Below the pieces are notes generated by a model, which saw nothing but the letters and a program-made list of their open reading frames with translations, did not search any database and was not told where the DNA came from. From Massospora cicadina (lineage: Eukaryota; Entomophthoromycota; Entomophthoromycetes; Entomophthorales; Entomophthoraceae), in the NCBI GenBank assembly GCA_022478985.1, contig JAKSZP010002672.1, positions 62,001 through 126,000 of the forward strand: DNA of 64,000 bases, in the 5' to 3' direction. The translations under genes were made by a program, and so were the position numbers. Shown piece by piece: positions 11,047 through 23,459 of the stretch (within the stretch, counting starts at the first letter, position 1; each line of letters starts with the position of its first letter).

Positions 11047-12639
11047 TCAACACACATTTTTAACTTATCATGATAATCTATACCACCCATGCATCTTCTC
11101 CAAAATCAATGAGTAGCAGGTTTATTCATCTTTTAAAGCCTAATTTTAAATTTTTGCAAAACTTATGAGACTTAGGTTAATGTGATCCTTACACATCCCA
11201 AAGGCAATTTGATGCTAGTATTATCAATTGCACTTCCTGCATAGTTAGAGTTTGATATATGATTAGATTAAACACCAAAGCAGAATTGAGTCCCCACAAA
11301 TTGACAATAAAGTGACTCCCTCATTTTAGTGAGCCTCAGATTAGAGTAAATAAAGAAAATTTTGATCAGAGATTTTCACAGTGTATTAATTGTCAAACAT
11401 CATAATTAGATAAAGTTACTGCATTGGCTTCCTGATTACTGAAAACATTAATTAATGGGCTTCCAAGGTGTTATCTGCCACCTCAGCATATGAAAGCCTA
11501 TTTCAGAAGAGAGTTGCCTCAATCCTCTGAGAGTCAGGATTTCATAAGTATGCAAATCCCCAAAAGAAAGTTCAACGGAAAGTTCAAAATCTGCCATTTT
11601 TGGGGGTCCAGATATTGCTCACAGGGCAGTAAGATTATACATAAAATTTCATTAGCCCAAGGTGCAGCGGAAGTCCTATGTCGCCAGCCTCTGTCACCTT
11701 CAGCTTCACTCAGTTGCATAAGGTTACTGCAAAACTTGTCATGACTCAGTTGTGTTGTCCAATCACCCTTCATGGCACACCAGGACGTTAAATACTCCCT
11801 ACTAACCCTGGTTTTTCATGACCAAGGTCCTATATAATAAAGTTAAATGAAAAATACATAAACTCTCTAATTGAAGAAAATGGGTTTTATTTTGGAAGGA
11901 GCAACCAAACTATTGTAGAATTACCAAGTGAGGGAAGGAAAACAAATCCTCACTTGATAAATAGTAGCCCTGCAAGAGCTATGCAAATTAATAATAAGTC
12001 AGGCGTATCCAAGGCTTAACAAATGCTGTCATTTCTAGTTCATCCTCTAGTGGATCAAGAGAGCCTAAAATCACTAAAATACACTGTAAAATATAAATAT
12101 TCATTTAAAAATGATCCTAGAATGCATCAACTCACAAATTAAATCAAGATTAGAAAATTGGGATTGCAACCATCATCATAGCAGATTTTCTAAGTCCCAA
12201 TTTTAGGAAATTCATGTATACCTTGATCAATACAGCAACAAGATCTGAGAGCTCTGGTACTTTAAAAACAATCCATGAGATGTAGTCAGCTGAAAAGCCA
12301 TTGTTTAGCTTCTAATATGAAAAAGATTTAAAGATCTTGATTGCAGATGGCCTAGGCGTTCTTTTCAACAATGAGTTTCCCCATGCAATATATATATTGA
12401 AAGATTTAACAAAAAAGGGGTCTGAATCTTCACCTATCGTCTTACATGCCTTTGATATGTTCTATCTTTAGCATAATACATCAAAGCATGTAGATTTTAA
12501 CCACCAAAAGCGCACCTGCCAAATCCTTTCATTATAAAAGTGCATGTGCAACTCTATACATAAACGCCATTTTTTTCAAAAGCCATTAAAAGCTGTTAGG
12601 ATCCTCAAATCATTTAAATTTAAATTTTTAGATTTTTTG
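11047..12639. other. Spacer without a recognised gene
   Basis: Overlapping open frames at 11490-11744 (+) and 11534-11773 (-) show no known motif. A TATA-like CTATATAATAAAG occurs near 11830 and could belong to an old LTR, but no partner or terminus was found. The rest is AT-rich. Confidence 0.35.
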
Positions 12640-14056
12640 GTAGCCAAAGCTACCTCCTGTTTCCAGCAGAAATGTCAATGGAAGGAAGAGAGAAAGTGTC
12701 AGGGGAGGTTTGGGTCAAAATCAAACATGAATGAAGGAAAGGGTCCAATGAGAAGAACCAGATGGGGAACTAGGATGACACCAACTGGAGGAGGTAGGAT
12801 GGCCTGTGGCCAAACAGCCAAGCCTGGAAGTGATTTATAAGGTGAGAGTTGAAGCAGTGCACAGTTTCACGGAGGGTGGAGGTAGCGCCATAAAGTGGGT
12901 TAAGGACAATAGTGTGGATTGTCCATAACACTATTGCAACAATTAGGGCGTGGAGAGAAAGGTGGATAGGGAAGGTCATGGAAAAGGCGAAGATGCCTTT
13001 AGATAAGCTGAAAGTCTGTACTTGCTCCTGTCAAAAAAGGTGCATAAGATCCCAACAGATTGCCTGTAATGGCAGGAAATCTTCTACGTGATGGACTAAT
13101 GACCCATACTGACCACACACAATGCATGAAGACTGAGAGGCGTTGGACTGCTCAGCAGTCTGGTATACCTTTCTCAGGCATCTCCACACATGGGCGCAAA
13201 TATGGGGTTGTAACAGAGGATGGTAAGTGTATGACCAAACTTCCTTTTGGGTCTCCAGAGAGTAAGTATGTTCAGCTTGTCAAGTTAGTCCACAAGGGCA
13301 ATTATGGGGGGACATTGGGGTACCAGGTTGTTTAAAACAATTTACCTACGGACTTATTGCTTGAATAAGGGAGTAGGACGACCACTCTGGGCGGTGTGTC
13401 CACTGATACTGATTCTTCACTCAGTGCTCCACATAGAGAGACCTTGTTTGAAATTGGGGTGACATCCCCTTGTGGGCCCGCGGCATAGGGATGAGAGGCC
13501 TGTTAGTTAAGTAGAGAATGGGGGTGGGTAGGATTGTGGAGGCAAAGGGCGCCAGGAAAAACTGGAATGGCTGCGTGTGACCAGTGCTGCTCTGAGATTG
13601 TGGGGTTGGTGACTGCAACAATTTAGGTGCCAAGTATTTTGGCGGCAAGTGCCTCAAAGTTGAGAAGGCCCATACCACCACTATGGTGAGGGCCAAACTT
13701 GAGATTTAGGTTCACCAGGAAAGGTGGCCTAACCAAAGCTTCCCTTGGAGAAGGGCATATAAAGGGGTAAAGAAAGAGGGAAAAAGGCGATAGAATGGGT
13801 CACAAACCAGAATTTTAACAGAAGCATAGAGTTAGTAAGCACAAACTGGCCTGTGATGGTAGTCTGGTGGGCTCAGAGGGAGGCAATGCACTTTGTGACA
13901 TTGTCTAGGATGTGGTGCTCCATTACCTTTGAGTGAACCCTCCTGCCTCCAGCCAAACTTCCAAATGGCACACTGGACCAGCAGTGGGTCTTGGCATGAA
14001 AGGGAAACAAGCAGGGCAGTATGGGGTGTCCAGGGCAAGCGAACCAGATAGCTAGC
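12640..14056 (-). pseudogene. LINE-a ORF2, C-terminal part of RT and tail
   Basis: The minus strand shows LHALIVAIVLWTIHTIVLNP and ETVHCFNSHLINHFQAW (12770-12979), matching LINE-b LHALVVAIAMWTIHTIVLDA. Farther 5', 13421-13696 matches the LINE-b block with FSTLRHLPPKYLAPKLL, and 13832-14038 carries VCHLEVWLEAGG-type sequence in a shifted frame. It is heavily interrupted by stops. Ty3-A inserted into this gene at 14052-14056. Confidence 0.75.
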
Positions 14057-14587
14057 AGTCAGGATTTACCCTAATTTGGGTAAAGCCTTGACCTGGGGTT
14101 TCCCCATTAGGCATAATTAGCAATTTGGGAATGCTACAATTTTAACAAAGTTGATATCTCATTTATTATTTCTTATCAGATCTGATAATCTATGATATCA
14201 GATATCTGATAGAAAAGATCTTATCCTATATTCTAATATGAAGATCTTATTATACTATTAATATCCCTAAGTATTTTGAATAATAAAGTAACTTTTCTTG
14301 CAGTATTATCTACTCTTTGAAGTTCATTTGGCATATTTTCATTTGGATTTCAGTGTAAAATCCAATAATTGTTATCTTCAGCCTGCAGGAACCTCTGAAC
14401 CATTGCCAACTGGTTAAGTTCCAATATATAGGATTTAATAGAACCTCTGAACATCTAATAAAAGTAAAGTCCTCTTTAATTATTTGTATATTGGATTTCA
14501 GTGCAAAATCTACAACTGTGCAAACACTTGAGTGAGATTTAAAGGACTTGACCCAATTTGTTATCAGATTAAGTGTGAATTCTGACA
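14057..14587 (+). repeat. Ty3-A 5' LTR
   Basis: A 531-bp long terminal repeat. The first base is A where the 3' LTR has T. It contains AGATCTTAT-rich U3 sequence, AATAATAAAGTAAC near 14280, and two hairpin-forming modules with the core ACCTCTGAAC at 14388-14422 and about 14438-14472. Confidence 0.92.
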
Positions 14588-14659
14588 CTGGTGCTTTTTG
14601 CCAGGTTCCTTCCAAGCCACACAAAGTATTCAACTATACTAAGGTCTATATTAATATTA

Positions 14660-16912
14660 CACTATGGAGAATGTAACTACTTTAATTGACCCTGATCTAT
14701 TGTAATATCTGCTTTGGAATGAACAAGATGAAGTATTTGTGGAGAGTAACTTTACAACAAAATCTTTTGAGTGTAGCCCAGGAGGGATATTATCCATTTA
14801 AGAATGCCTAGTCACCTTAAGCAACTGCTTGCCTTATTAAATGTGCCTGAAGAATTTGAAAAAGATGTTATAAAGCAACAAAGCTGTCATCATAAAGTGA
14901 AAAGATTAAAGAAGGCCATATTTTATTACAAGGAGAAAGCACTTCGTTACAAGAAGGATTGGGATAACCAGATAAAGAAAGCTTGGGAAGATATTACTCA
15001 GGGGAATGACTATTTGGCTTCTAGGTTTTGTTTACTCTTGGGAAAAACTAATGGTTGAACACCTCTCTAAGCTAAAACAATATCAGAAGAAATTATTCAA
15101 GTTATGAGGCATCCTTCAAGCTAAAGATAGCCTTAAACCAGTCAACCTGAATGCCTTCCTTGCCATGAATGATGTAATGCCTCACCATCAACCATCATAT
15201 TATCCTATAAATGACTTTTGATTCTTTTACAATATTCCACCTGGCCATGGAAAGTTGCAGGATTAATTAATAACCCCAACATTAACAGATGAACCAAACG
15301 ATCCTCCTAATTCCCGTTGGTTTAAACTCACTTTAAAAATCAATAATTCCACTAACATTTTAGGTTCACCCGTTCTAACAGTGAGTTTTGGCGCTTTAAC
15401 ATCTGGAGATGATATCAATTCAATAAAAGCGGAAGAATTCAAACCACCCAACATATTCCAAAAAATGCAAATTGCTAATTGCAACTTTAACAATAGAAAT
15501 AATTGCCTGCCAACAATTCCCATCAAAAAATTTATGTCAAAAAATTAATCGCTTATGCTTATACCCAAAGTCCTGGATGGACTTAATATTCAAATTAGCC
15601 TCACTTTTGTTTTCAGTGTTATCAGCACCTTCTACAAGCCCACTCCCAGATAGTCTCACTTTTCATAATAATGTTTTGAATCTCAAAAATGTGTTGCACC
15701 ATTGTGATAATTATTTTGGAAACTGGTCTGGCCCTGTTTGTAGCTGAAATACATACAATAATTTTGGAGGCTTTGGAGACTAAATGATTATGGTGGTTGT
15801 GGATCAATCATCCTCCTGTGAACCCAGGAAACGTCCCCTGGCTGTTGATTGGGCCATCTTCCCATTCCCGAGTAAAAAGACACTGAAGAGGATGGCGATA
15901 CCCCTCATTACTCAGGGCGATCTCGCTCATGTAGTAGATGAGCAATGGGTAACATCCCTTCCACTTTGGATCCCACCCCCAGTACCCACACTCACCTCAG
16001 CAGAACTGTTATGGGGAATTAGCAAAATCTGCTCTGAAATTGCCAAATTGAAATTGGCCAGATCTAATTTGAGTGGCAACCTGGCCAATGCCCAAAACTC
16101 AAATGGTCAGATAGGCATGAAGACTGAGGTATCAGCCAGAACGCCTGATGGCTCCAATTTGATCAATAAGCTGATAGAGCTAACATCGGGTGCCATTGAT
16201 GAAGGTTCAAAGCCCTCTGTTAGAAATTTGGGTGTTGTGGCTGATGTGATGCCATTGACTGAATGAACAGTCCAGTGACCAAGCATGGGCAGGTTAGGTG
16301 TCCTAAACCCGTTCCAAACCAAATGGACCCACCCCTATGTGGGATGGCCTTGGGGGATTCCCATCACTTGTCAGGCCAAATGCTGTCATGCCAACCGTCA
16401 AAACATAACTGAGCTCCAGTTCAGACTTTTGAGGTCAAACTGACAGCGAATCAGCCCACTGCCAAATTTTGTGATGTCAGTTTTTAAGGAACAAAACCCC
16501 CATTCCTGAACAATTTGCCAGTTAGGTTGAAATTGTGGGACCTGATCCCAGCTTGCCACTACCCCAATTGACTACTATTTAATCAGTTGCATAGCACTGA
16601 GAAAATTGTTGGTTGATTTTCTTCCTTTAAATTTTCCATTAAAAAAACCTTCCCAAAATTTAGTTTTTATTTATATGTTGAAAATTAAACCATCTTATCA
16701 GCTGACATTCTTGCGCCCATTAGGGCTAATGTCTGTAAGTATCTGGTATGCTATCTTGTGCCTATACAAAATTCTGGCCCACCAGCAGACATTGGTGGAA
16801 TTCCTTTCTGATTTCATACTTGTCATATTAACAGCAGTGCCTCAGGCATTCTGGTTTGCCGTTCAGGTGCTCTGGCACTCTGACTGGCAGGCCAGTCTAA
16901 TTCTTAATTGTT
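14660..16912 (+). pseudogene. Ty3-A gag, broken
   Basis: The structural polyprotein region. It begins around ATGGAGAATG (14665) and shifts frame into a lysine-rich, probably coiled-coil block at 14804-15058 (HHKVKRLKKAIFYYKEKAL). After a degenerate middle, 15784-16266 reads PLAVDWAIFPFPSKK, LITQGDLAHVVDEQW and ELLWGISKICSEIAKLKLA. From about 16690, FLRPLGLMSVSIWY and FWFAVQVLWHSDWQASLI form a capsid-like block. No zinc knuckle was recognised. The 15824-16912 part recurs near the 3' end of the element. Confidence 0.65.
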
Positions 16913-17189
16913 GTTCACCTGACATAATCGCCCAACCATTACTCTTAGCTATTTCCGCCTTTCTCACGTGGATAGGAGCAGCAATGGTTCCTTCTTTCCA
17001 ACTGAGCCAGGTTGTAAAGAAGATTTTCTCTGACCAAATTTGTCCTGCCACACTTGTAACTCCAAAACCATACCCCATAGTTGCTGCAGCTATTTTCCCA
17101 CTGGTTTCCCTGGACCCCATCACCATCTCTTTGGTATCTCGGGATTCATCTGCAACTACCAATAAGAAGAACTATGCTTACTTCTTAGT

Positions 17190-17370
17190 ACCCATGAAGA
17201 TTAGCGTTGGTTCTCATCACGTCTCCTTTGAGGCCTTGGTAGATACCGGAGCTGTGGGGAACTTCATGAGCATTGAATTGGCGCAACAATTGAAACTGGA
17301 AATGGATGTAGACTCCTCAGTGATGGTGGCCTCATCTGCTTATCAGTCCTCATATGTCATTCGTTGATCA
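17190..17370 (+). pseudogene. Ty3-A aspartic protease
   Basis: Retroviral-type aspartic protease that would cleave the polyprotein. The active-site loop is ALVDTGAVGNFMS (DTGA, intact) near 17232-17270, followed by AQQLKLEMD. The open frame runs 16606-17367 and also covers the end of gag, so gag and protease are in one frame here. A stop at 17368 separates it from the reverse transcriptase. Confidence 0.8.
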
Positions 17371-17639
17371 GTACCCTTCTCAATTCACCAGTTCAAATTC
17401 TGCAATCATTTTTTGGCAATGCCAAACTTGGTGTTTCCAGTGATCTTAAGCGTGGGATGGTGGCGCTGACAACATGTGAAGATTCATTTAGAGTCTAATA
17501 CGTTGTCATTTACCAACTATGATTTGGAGGAGAATTCCCTCTGATCAACATCCTCATGAAGATACAAGGAACCAGCTCTATCACTACCCTAGTTACCTCT
17601 GCGGGCATTTCGGCTGATTTCCATGAAAACTTAATGCCA

Positions 17640-18420
17640 TATTGGAGAATCTTCAACATGGAAAAGGCAGATCGCCTGCTGAAGCACACTAGGTACAATT
17701 GTGGATTTTGAACAACCATGGAGTTGGTGAACATCAACTGTCCGTTGTATCCCCATACAGCGGAGGAAGAAGTTGCACTCCATACCTGGTTGGACGATAT
17801 GCTAAAAAAGGCTAGTTGTTCAAAGAAACCTCACCTGTCAACTCCCCCATTGTCTTCGCCAAAAAAGTGGATGGTTCTCTCTGTCCCTGCGTGGATTATG
17901 GCCATTTGAATAAAATCACAGTTACTGATCCCTACCCGTTACCTCTGGAGCATACAATCAGCCAGGCAATTGCCAAATCCCGGGTGTTCTCTAAGCTGGA
18001 TCTGGTGAATGCCTTCAACCAAAATTGCTTAATGGAAGGGCAGAAATGGTTAACCGCGATCTGGACAAAGTGGGGCATTTTTCAATTTCGTGTAATGCCT
18101 TTCAGGCTGAATAATGCTCCCGCTACGTTTCAACAGATGATTGACAATATACTGGGTGACCTCCGGTTTAGCTGTGTGATTGCATACGCTGATGATATCC
18201 TGGTTCACTCCCTAACCCCCAAACAACACGCTATTGACTTGGAAGCAGTGGTGGTCGCCTTGCATAAAGCAGGGTTGTCCCTCAAAGCTTCTAAGTGTGA
18301 GTTTTACAAGGAGGAGGTCACTTTCCTCTGGAATTTAATTCTTAAAGATGGTGTCACAATCCCCCCAACAAGTTGGATGCTATCCAGGAATGGCCAACCC
18401 TGACTACCCAGAAACAACTT
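17640..18420 (+). pseudogene. Ty3-A reverse transcriptase
   Basis: RNA-dependent DNA polymerase of Ty3 type. The N-terminal block YPHTAEEEVALHTWLDDML (17750-17810) is frameshifted relative to the main frame 17816-18403. Then come SPIVFAKKVDGS, VDYGHLNKIT, FSKLDLVNAF, PFRLNNAPATFQQMIDNIL and the catalytic motif YADDILVHS (18187 on), which is intact. KASKCEF and EVTFLWNLI follow. The frame is lost in the thumb region. Confidence 0.88.
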
Positions 18421-18525
18421 TGGAGTTTCTTGGGAACCATCATTTTCCTTAAAAAATTTTCCAGCACTTTCCCAGTTGGCTGCAACGCTCCACCCCTTAC
18501 TGGGAAAAACATACCATTTTGTTAG

Positions 18526-18990
18526 ATGCCCAGATTCCAGCAGGTGTTTGAATTGATCAAGGAGGTGTTCATGTCTCCTCTCATTTTGAAACATACCAAT
18601 CCCACCAAACTGTATATCATCGCATGCAATGCCTCATTGGTAGCAGTGGGTGCGGTGTTGCTTCAGGAGCACAATGGTCTAGAACATCCAGTCACTTATT
18701 TCTCCCGAAAGTTCACAGCCATGGAGCAGCCTTGGGATATTTATAATAAAGGATTGGCAGCTGTTGCATGGCCATTAACCCATTGGTGGTATCTGTTTCA
18801 GGGTGCCCACCATGAATTAATAGTCTGCACAGATCACCAGGCCCTTTTGTATTTTCGCAAACCCCAAAAATTGGCACATTGGCAGGCCCAAACCTATTGG
18901 GACATGTGCAGCTTTAATTTTAAATATGAATTTGTTAAATGTGCGCTCAATGTACTTCCTGATTTCCTAAGCCGCAGTCCCACCCAATGT
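18526..18990 (+). pseudogene. Ty3-A RNase H domain
   Basis: Degrades the RNA strand of the hybrid during reverse transcription. It reads LYIIACNASLVAVGAVLLQE, HPVTYFSRKF, YNKGLAAVAWPL, VCTDHQALLYF and NVLPDFLSRSP, the usual Ty3 order. The first catalytic Asp of the family (DAS) is Asn here (NAS), consistent with a G-to-A change. The Asp in CTDHQ is kept. The frame runs on to 19254 without a stop. Confidence 0.88.
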
Positions 18991-19239
18991 CCCTTGGAAC
19001 CAGAGGAGGTGGATCTTGTTACCATGATTCCTGCCGCTCAGATCCTGTCAATTGTTCCCCCTGTCATTTCCTCCATCGCTTTGGATCCTGATGCCCTGCT
19101 AGTAGCTCAGGTTTTAGCTGGTCAAATGGCCTGCCCTGAAGGCGTGGAGTTGGTCAAGCAGTTGGCTCACTCAAGTCATAAAAACTCCCTATACTACTTA
19201 GATGAGGGGCTTATTTACTTCTGCTCTCGCATCTGGGTT

Positions 19240-20000
19240 CCCCCTTTCTCTTAGAGGTATTCCATGCACATCATGATCCCCCCACGGTTGGACATCCCAG
19301 TAACAAAAAATGCATCAATATGATCAAGCAAACCTTTAATTGGGTGGGACTGACAAAAGAGGTCTCAGCTTGGATTGCCAATTGTGTAACTTGCGCCAGG
19401 GCCAAGTCAGATCACTCAGGGAAAAATGGCCTCCTGCACCCCTTACAACAGGTGGAGGGTCCATGGACCTCGGTGTCCGTGGACTTTATTGTTGAACTCC
19501 CCTGTTCTAACAAGTTCACAGCAGTGATGGTAGTGGTGGATCATTTCACAAAATTTTCCCTTTTTATCCCTTGCACTTCTGCAATTACATCAAAAAATTG
19601 CCTATCTTTTCATACACCATGTGTTTTCAATGTTCAGTCTTCCCCAGGAAGTCATCAGTGACTGGGGTTCACAGTTTACTGCATGGTTTTGGAGTGAACT
19701 ACTATCAATCCTGAAAATATCCCCCTGTTGATCCACAGCATATCACCCTCAGTCCGATGGACAGACTGAGCAGGTCAATCAAGTTCTAAAACAGTACCTG
19801 CGTTGTTATGTGGCAGCAGCTCAGGATACTTGGGCCAGTGACTTGCCCCTCTCTCAATTTGCTTACAATAACAGGACCCACGCATCCATGGGATTTTCCC
19901 CTTTTGAAGCAACGTTGGGTTATAAACTGGCATTTTCAGTCAGCCTGTGCTTGTGGCCTGAGGTACAAGCTGCCGCAGACCACGCTGCCCATATCTGATT
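19240..20000 (+). pseudogene. Ty3-A integrase
   Basis: Inserts the cDNA. The zinc-binding part shows HAHHDPPTVGHP and CVTC (19260-19395). The core gives SVSVDFIVELP (first Asp), VVVDHFTKFSLFIPC, VISDWGSQFTAW (second Asp) and YHPQSDGQTEQVNQVL (Glu), then FAYNNRTHASMGFSPFEA. The frame shifts after about 19600 and a stop lies before the YHPQ block. The DDE residues are all present. Confidence 0.85.
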
Positions 20001-20319
20001 GACTCAAGCTTTAGTGCGGGAACACCTTAACAAAGCTATCGCCAACTACAAGCAGTTCACAGATTGTAAGTGGCTTCTGGTCACAATTTTATGGTGAATT
20101 CCTATATTATGCTTGATACCCGTCATTTGAAAATTCAAACCCCTTCCCATAAATTTTCCAGTAAACGCTCAGGTCCCCATCTGGTGGAGGAGGTATTGGG
20201 TAACAGGGCGTTCTGACTAAAGCTTCCTGCGCATTGGAAGCAACACCCCGCTTTCCATGTTTCCCAGCTATCACCCTTCAAAGGTGCAATTCCCATGGAA
20301 CCAGAACTAATCATTGTCG

Positions 20320-20490
20320 ATAATGAGGAAGAAGCTGAGGTAGAGGGTATCCTGGCATCCCAGAAGTCATGATGTTCCATCCAATATCTAGTGGCCCGGA
20401 AAGGGTATCCAGCCTACGAAAATAGTTGGGTCAAGGCGCGCAATTGCGCAAATTGAATGGATCTGGTCGAAGCATTCCATATCTACCCCA
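20320..20490 (+). pseudogene. Ty3-A integrase chromodomain
   Basis: A C-terminal chromodomain that in chromoviruses targets integration to heterochromatin. It reads EVEGILASQKS, a stop, then IQYLVARKGYPAYENSWVKA and NCAN, a stop, then LVEAFHIYP. The aromatic-cage and EN-SW positions typical of the fold are visible. The first stop, TGA, stands where an Arg codon (CGA) would be expected. Confidence 0.8.
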
Positions 20491-20625
20491 AGGCTCCCCA
20501 TCCCCCCCAGAAAGTTGTGACAATTATAGCTATCAAGTTACCCAAGGCACACAAGAATGTGGCTCTGGTGCAATTTCCTGGTGGGGGTGCCATTCCTTTG
20601 GAAAAAGGAAAGGGTAATGTAAGTA

Positions 20626-21712
20626 CCAGGGAATGTCCCCTGGCTGTTGATCGGGCCATCTTCCCATTCCCAAGTAAAAAGACACCAAAGAGGATAGTGA
20701 TACCCCTCATTACTCAGGGTGATCTCGCTCATATAGTAGATGAGCGATGGGTAACAGCCCTTCCACTTTGGATCCCACCCCCAGTACCCACACTCACCTC
20801 AGCAGAACTGTTATGGGGAATTAGCAAAATCTGCGCTGAAATTGCCAAATTGAAATTGGCCAGATCTAATTCGAGTGGCAACCTGGCCAATGCCCAAAAC
20901 TCAAATGGTCAGATAGGCATGAAGACTGAGGTATCAGCCAGAACGCCTGATGGCTCCAATTTGATCAATAAGCTGATAGAGCTAACATTGGGCACCATCA
21001 ATAAAGGTTCAAAGCCCTCTGTTGGCAATTTGGGTGTTGTGGCCAATGTGATGCCATTGACCAAACGAATAGTTCAGCAACTGAGCATGGGCGGGTTGGG
21101 CGTCCCAAACCCATTCCAAACCAAATGGACCTGCCCTATGTGGGGTGGCCTTGGGGATTCCCATTGCTCATTGGACCAAACGCCATCATGCCAACCATTG
21201 AAAGTTTAACCAAGCTCTGGTTCAGATGTTTGAGGTCAAACTGACAGCGACTCAGCACACCACCAAATTTTGTGATGTCAGTTCTCAAAGAACAAAACCC
21301 CCATTCCTGAACAATTCGCCAGTTAGGTCAAATTGTGGGACCCAATCATGGCTTACCACTACCCCAATTGACTACTATTTAATCAGACGCATAGCACTGA
21401 GAAAATTGTTGGTCAATTTCCTTCCTTTAAATTTTCCATTAAAAAACCTTCCCAAAATCTAGTTTTTATTTATATGTTGAGAATTAAACCATCCTATCCG
21501 CTGACATTCTTGCGCCCATTGGGGCTAATGGCTGTAAGTATCTGGTATGATATCTTGTGCCTATACAAAATTCTGGCCCACCGGCAGACATTAGTGGAAT
21601 TCCTTTCTGATTTCATACTTGGTATATCAACAGCAGTGCCTCAGGCATTCTGGTTTGCCGTTCAGGTGCTCTGGCACTCTGACTGGCAGGCCAGTCTAAT
21701 TCTTACTTGCTT
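20626..21712 (+). repeat. Second copy of a 1.09-kb gag segment, downstream of pol
   Basis: The stretch repeats 15824-16912 almost colinearly (offset about 4.80 kb): PLAVDRAIFPFPSKK, LITQGDLAHIVDERW, ELLWGISKICAEIAKLKLA, then FLRPLGLMAVSIWY and VLWHSDWQASLI. It directly follows the chromodomain and ends about 100 bp before the 3' LTR. Its first frame (20457-21209) is longer and cleaner than the upstream copy, running straight on from the chromodomain tail. Divergence in a 200-bp stretch compared by eye is roughly 5%. Confidence 0.88.
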
Positions 21713-21808
21713 TTCGCCTGAAACCTCCACAACATCTTTAATGTGTCACTCCAAGCCCTATCTGGTTGAACAAAGCTGTAACCCTAGCTCAAGGCTTGGT
21801 GGGGGCTC

Positions 21809-22332
21809 TGTCAGGATTCATTCTAATTTGGGTAAATCCTTGACCTGGGGTTCCTCCATTAAGCATAATTAGCATTTTGGGAATGCTACAATTTTAACAA
21901 AATTGATATCTCATTTATTATTTCTTATCAGATCTGATAATCAATAATATCAGATATCTGATAGAAAAGATCTTATTCTTTATTTGATATGAAGATCTTA
22001 TACTATAAATATCCCTAAGTATTTTGAATAATAAAGTAACTTTCCTTTCAGTATTATCTTTTCTTTTAAGTTCATTTTACATTTATATTTGAGTTCAGTG
22101 TGAAATCCAAAAATTATTATATTCAGCCCGCAGGAACCTCTGAACCATTGCCAACTGGCTAAATTCCAATATTAAGGATTTAATAGGACCTCTGAACCTC
22201 TAATAAAGGTTAAGTCCTCTTCAATTATTTGTATATTGGATTTCAATGCAAAATCCACAATTGTCCAAACATTTAAGTGAACTTCGAAGGACCTGACCCA
22301 ATTATTTATCAGATTCAGTGTGAATTCTGACA
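21809..22332 (+). repeat. Ty3-A 3' LTR
   Basis: A 524-bp copy of the 14057 LTR, starting TGTCAGGATT and ending AATTCTGACA, with the hairpin modules at 22133-22167 and 22185-22218. The TSD CTAGC follows. Confidence 0.92.
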
Positions 22333-22337
22333 CTAGC

Positions 22338-23459
22338 TGACAAAGCAGGCTGACTATGGGGCGCTGGTGACCAGCGGGCTTGGTACCAGATGAGGTGAAT
22401 AATTTTGTTTTGGAGGCACAAAGGGCGGCGTTACTGACCCTGGAGTAATTTTGGTTAGTTGCCTTTAGCGCTCATGCATCATAATTGTCAGATACCACAA
22501 CCACACAATCATCAGCAAATGCCAGCATCCTAACAGGTGCTTGGCCTTGCACATGGACACCATCAAGGTGGGCATTAACATTGCGTAAAAGTGGGCTGAG
22601 GTTGAAGTTGTATAAGAGTGAGCTTAAAGGGTCCCCTTGGCGGTGAACCCTTTAGGGGTGAGCCACTTTAGCTAGGAAACCAAGGCCACGCACAGCCATT
22701 GTGGCAGACTCCATAAGCAACATCACACATTTTATGAACCGGTGGGGGAGGTGAAATTTGTGGAGGGTGGCTTTGAGTTAATCCCAGATGACCCTATCAT
22801 AAGCTTTTTGTTGGTCTAAGAATACCAGCGCCACAGTAGCCATGTATTGGCAGACATTGGCTATGGGGTGTATGTTGTCCCATACTTACCGCTTGGAGAT
22901 AAAACCAAACTTCTCAGAGGAGATTAATTTAGAAGCAACTTACCCCTAGGCGGTTGGCTATAATTTTAGTGAATAACTTAGTATCTGTATTAGTAAGCGA
23001 TATGGGGCGCAAGTTTGCCAAGTCCAGCTTATCCCCTTTTTTATACAGCGTTATCATGTAGGCCTCCGGCCCCCAGGAAGGAGACGCGTTTCTAGAAGGC
23101 ATTTGTTCATTAAAGCAAGAATTAGAGAGGAGAATACTAAATTTTTTTGTAAAACTCATTTGGAATCCCATCTGGACCTGGGCACTTCCTGTGCAGTGCA
23201 CTGCAAACAACATACCAGAGTTTGTCACAAGTAATTGAGTTCACTAACTCTGGTTAGCAGAAAGCAGTGTGGATATGTGCACCATTGAGAAACGCATCAA
23301 TTGCGTCAGGTTTGATTGGTCTAGACTTATACAATTCAGAGTAAAAGCTTCAAACTTTGATTACCATGTCAGCTGGAGTGTCTTCAACGGATTTGTCAGG
23401 CTGCCTCACCTTTGTGCAGGCCAAGCTCTGTTGCAGTACAAAAAAATTTGCAGAAAAAG
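22338..23459 (-). pseudogene. LINE-a ORF2, reverse transcriptase N-terminal part
   Basis: On the minus strand, 22929-23228 reads LYKKGDKLDLANLRPISLTN and KLFTKIIANRLG, the start of the LINE reverse transcriptase (LINE-b LFKKGDNLDLANWRPISLTN). The palm follows at lower coordinates in degenerate frames. Upstream, 23350-23460 carries FFVLQQSLACTKVRQPD, matching LINE-b FAPRQSVACTQVQRLD. The piece is bounded by Ty3-A on the left and a solo LTR on the right. Confidence 0.8.

Larger units (their letters stand above)
14057..22332 (+). mobile_element. Ty3-A: complete chromovirus (Ty3/Gypsy) inserted in LINE-a
   Basis: LTRs at 14057-14587 and 21809-22332 start (T/A)GTCAGGATT and end AATTCTGACA, a near-perfect terminal inverted repeat. 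A perfect 5-bp TSD, CTAGC, flanks the element (14052-14056 and 22333-22337). Gene order is gag, protease, reverse transcriptase, RNase H, integrase, chromodomain, then a second copy of part of gag. A purine-rich tract, GGTGGGGGCTC, sits directly before the 3' LTR. The primer-binding site begins TGGTGCT at 14589. LTRs differ at roughly 8-9% of positions in the part compared by eye, mostly transitions. All frames are interrupted, so the copy is inactive. Confidence 0.93.

Noticed and set aside
10878..11063. Plus-strand 61-codon frame
   Set aside because: It lies wholly in a SINE. The same sequence recurs at 41.0 kb with a different frame structure.
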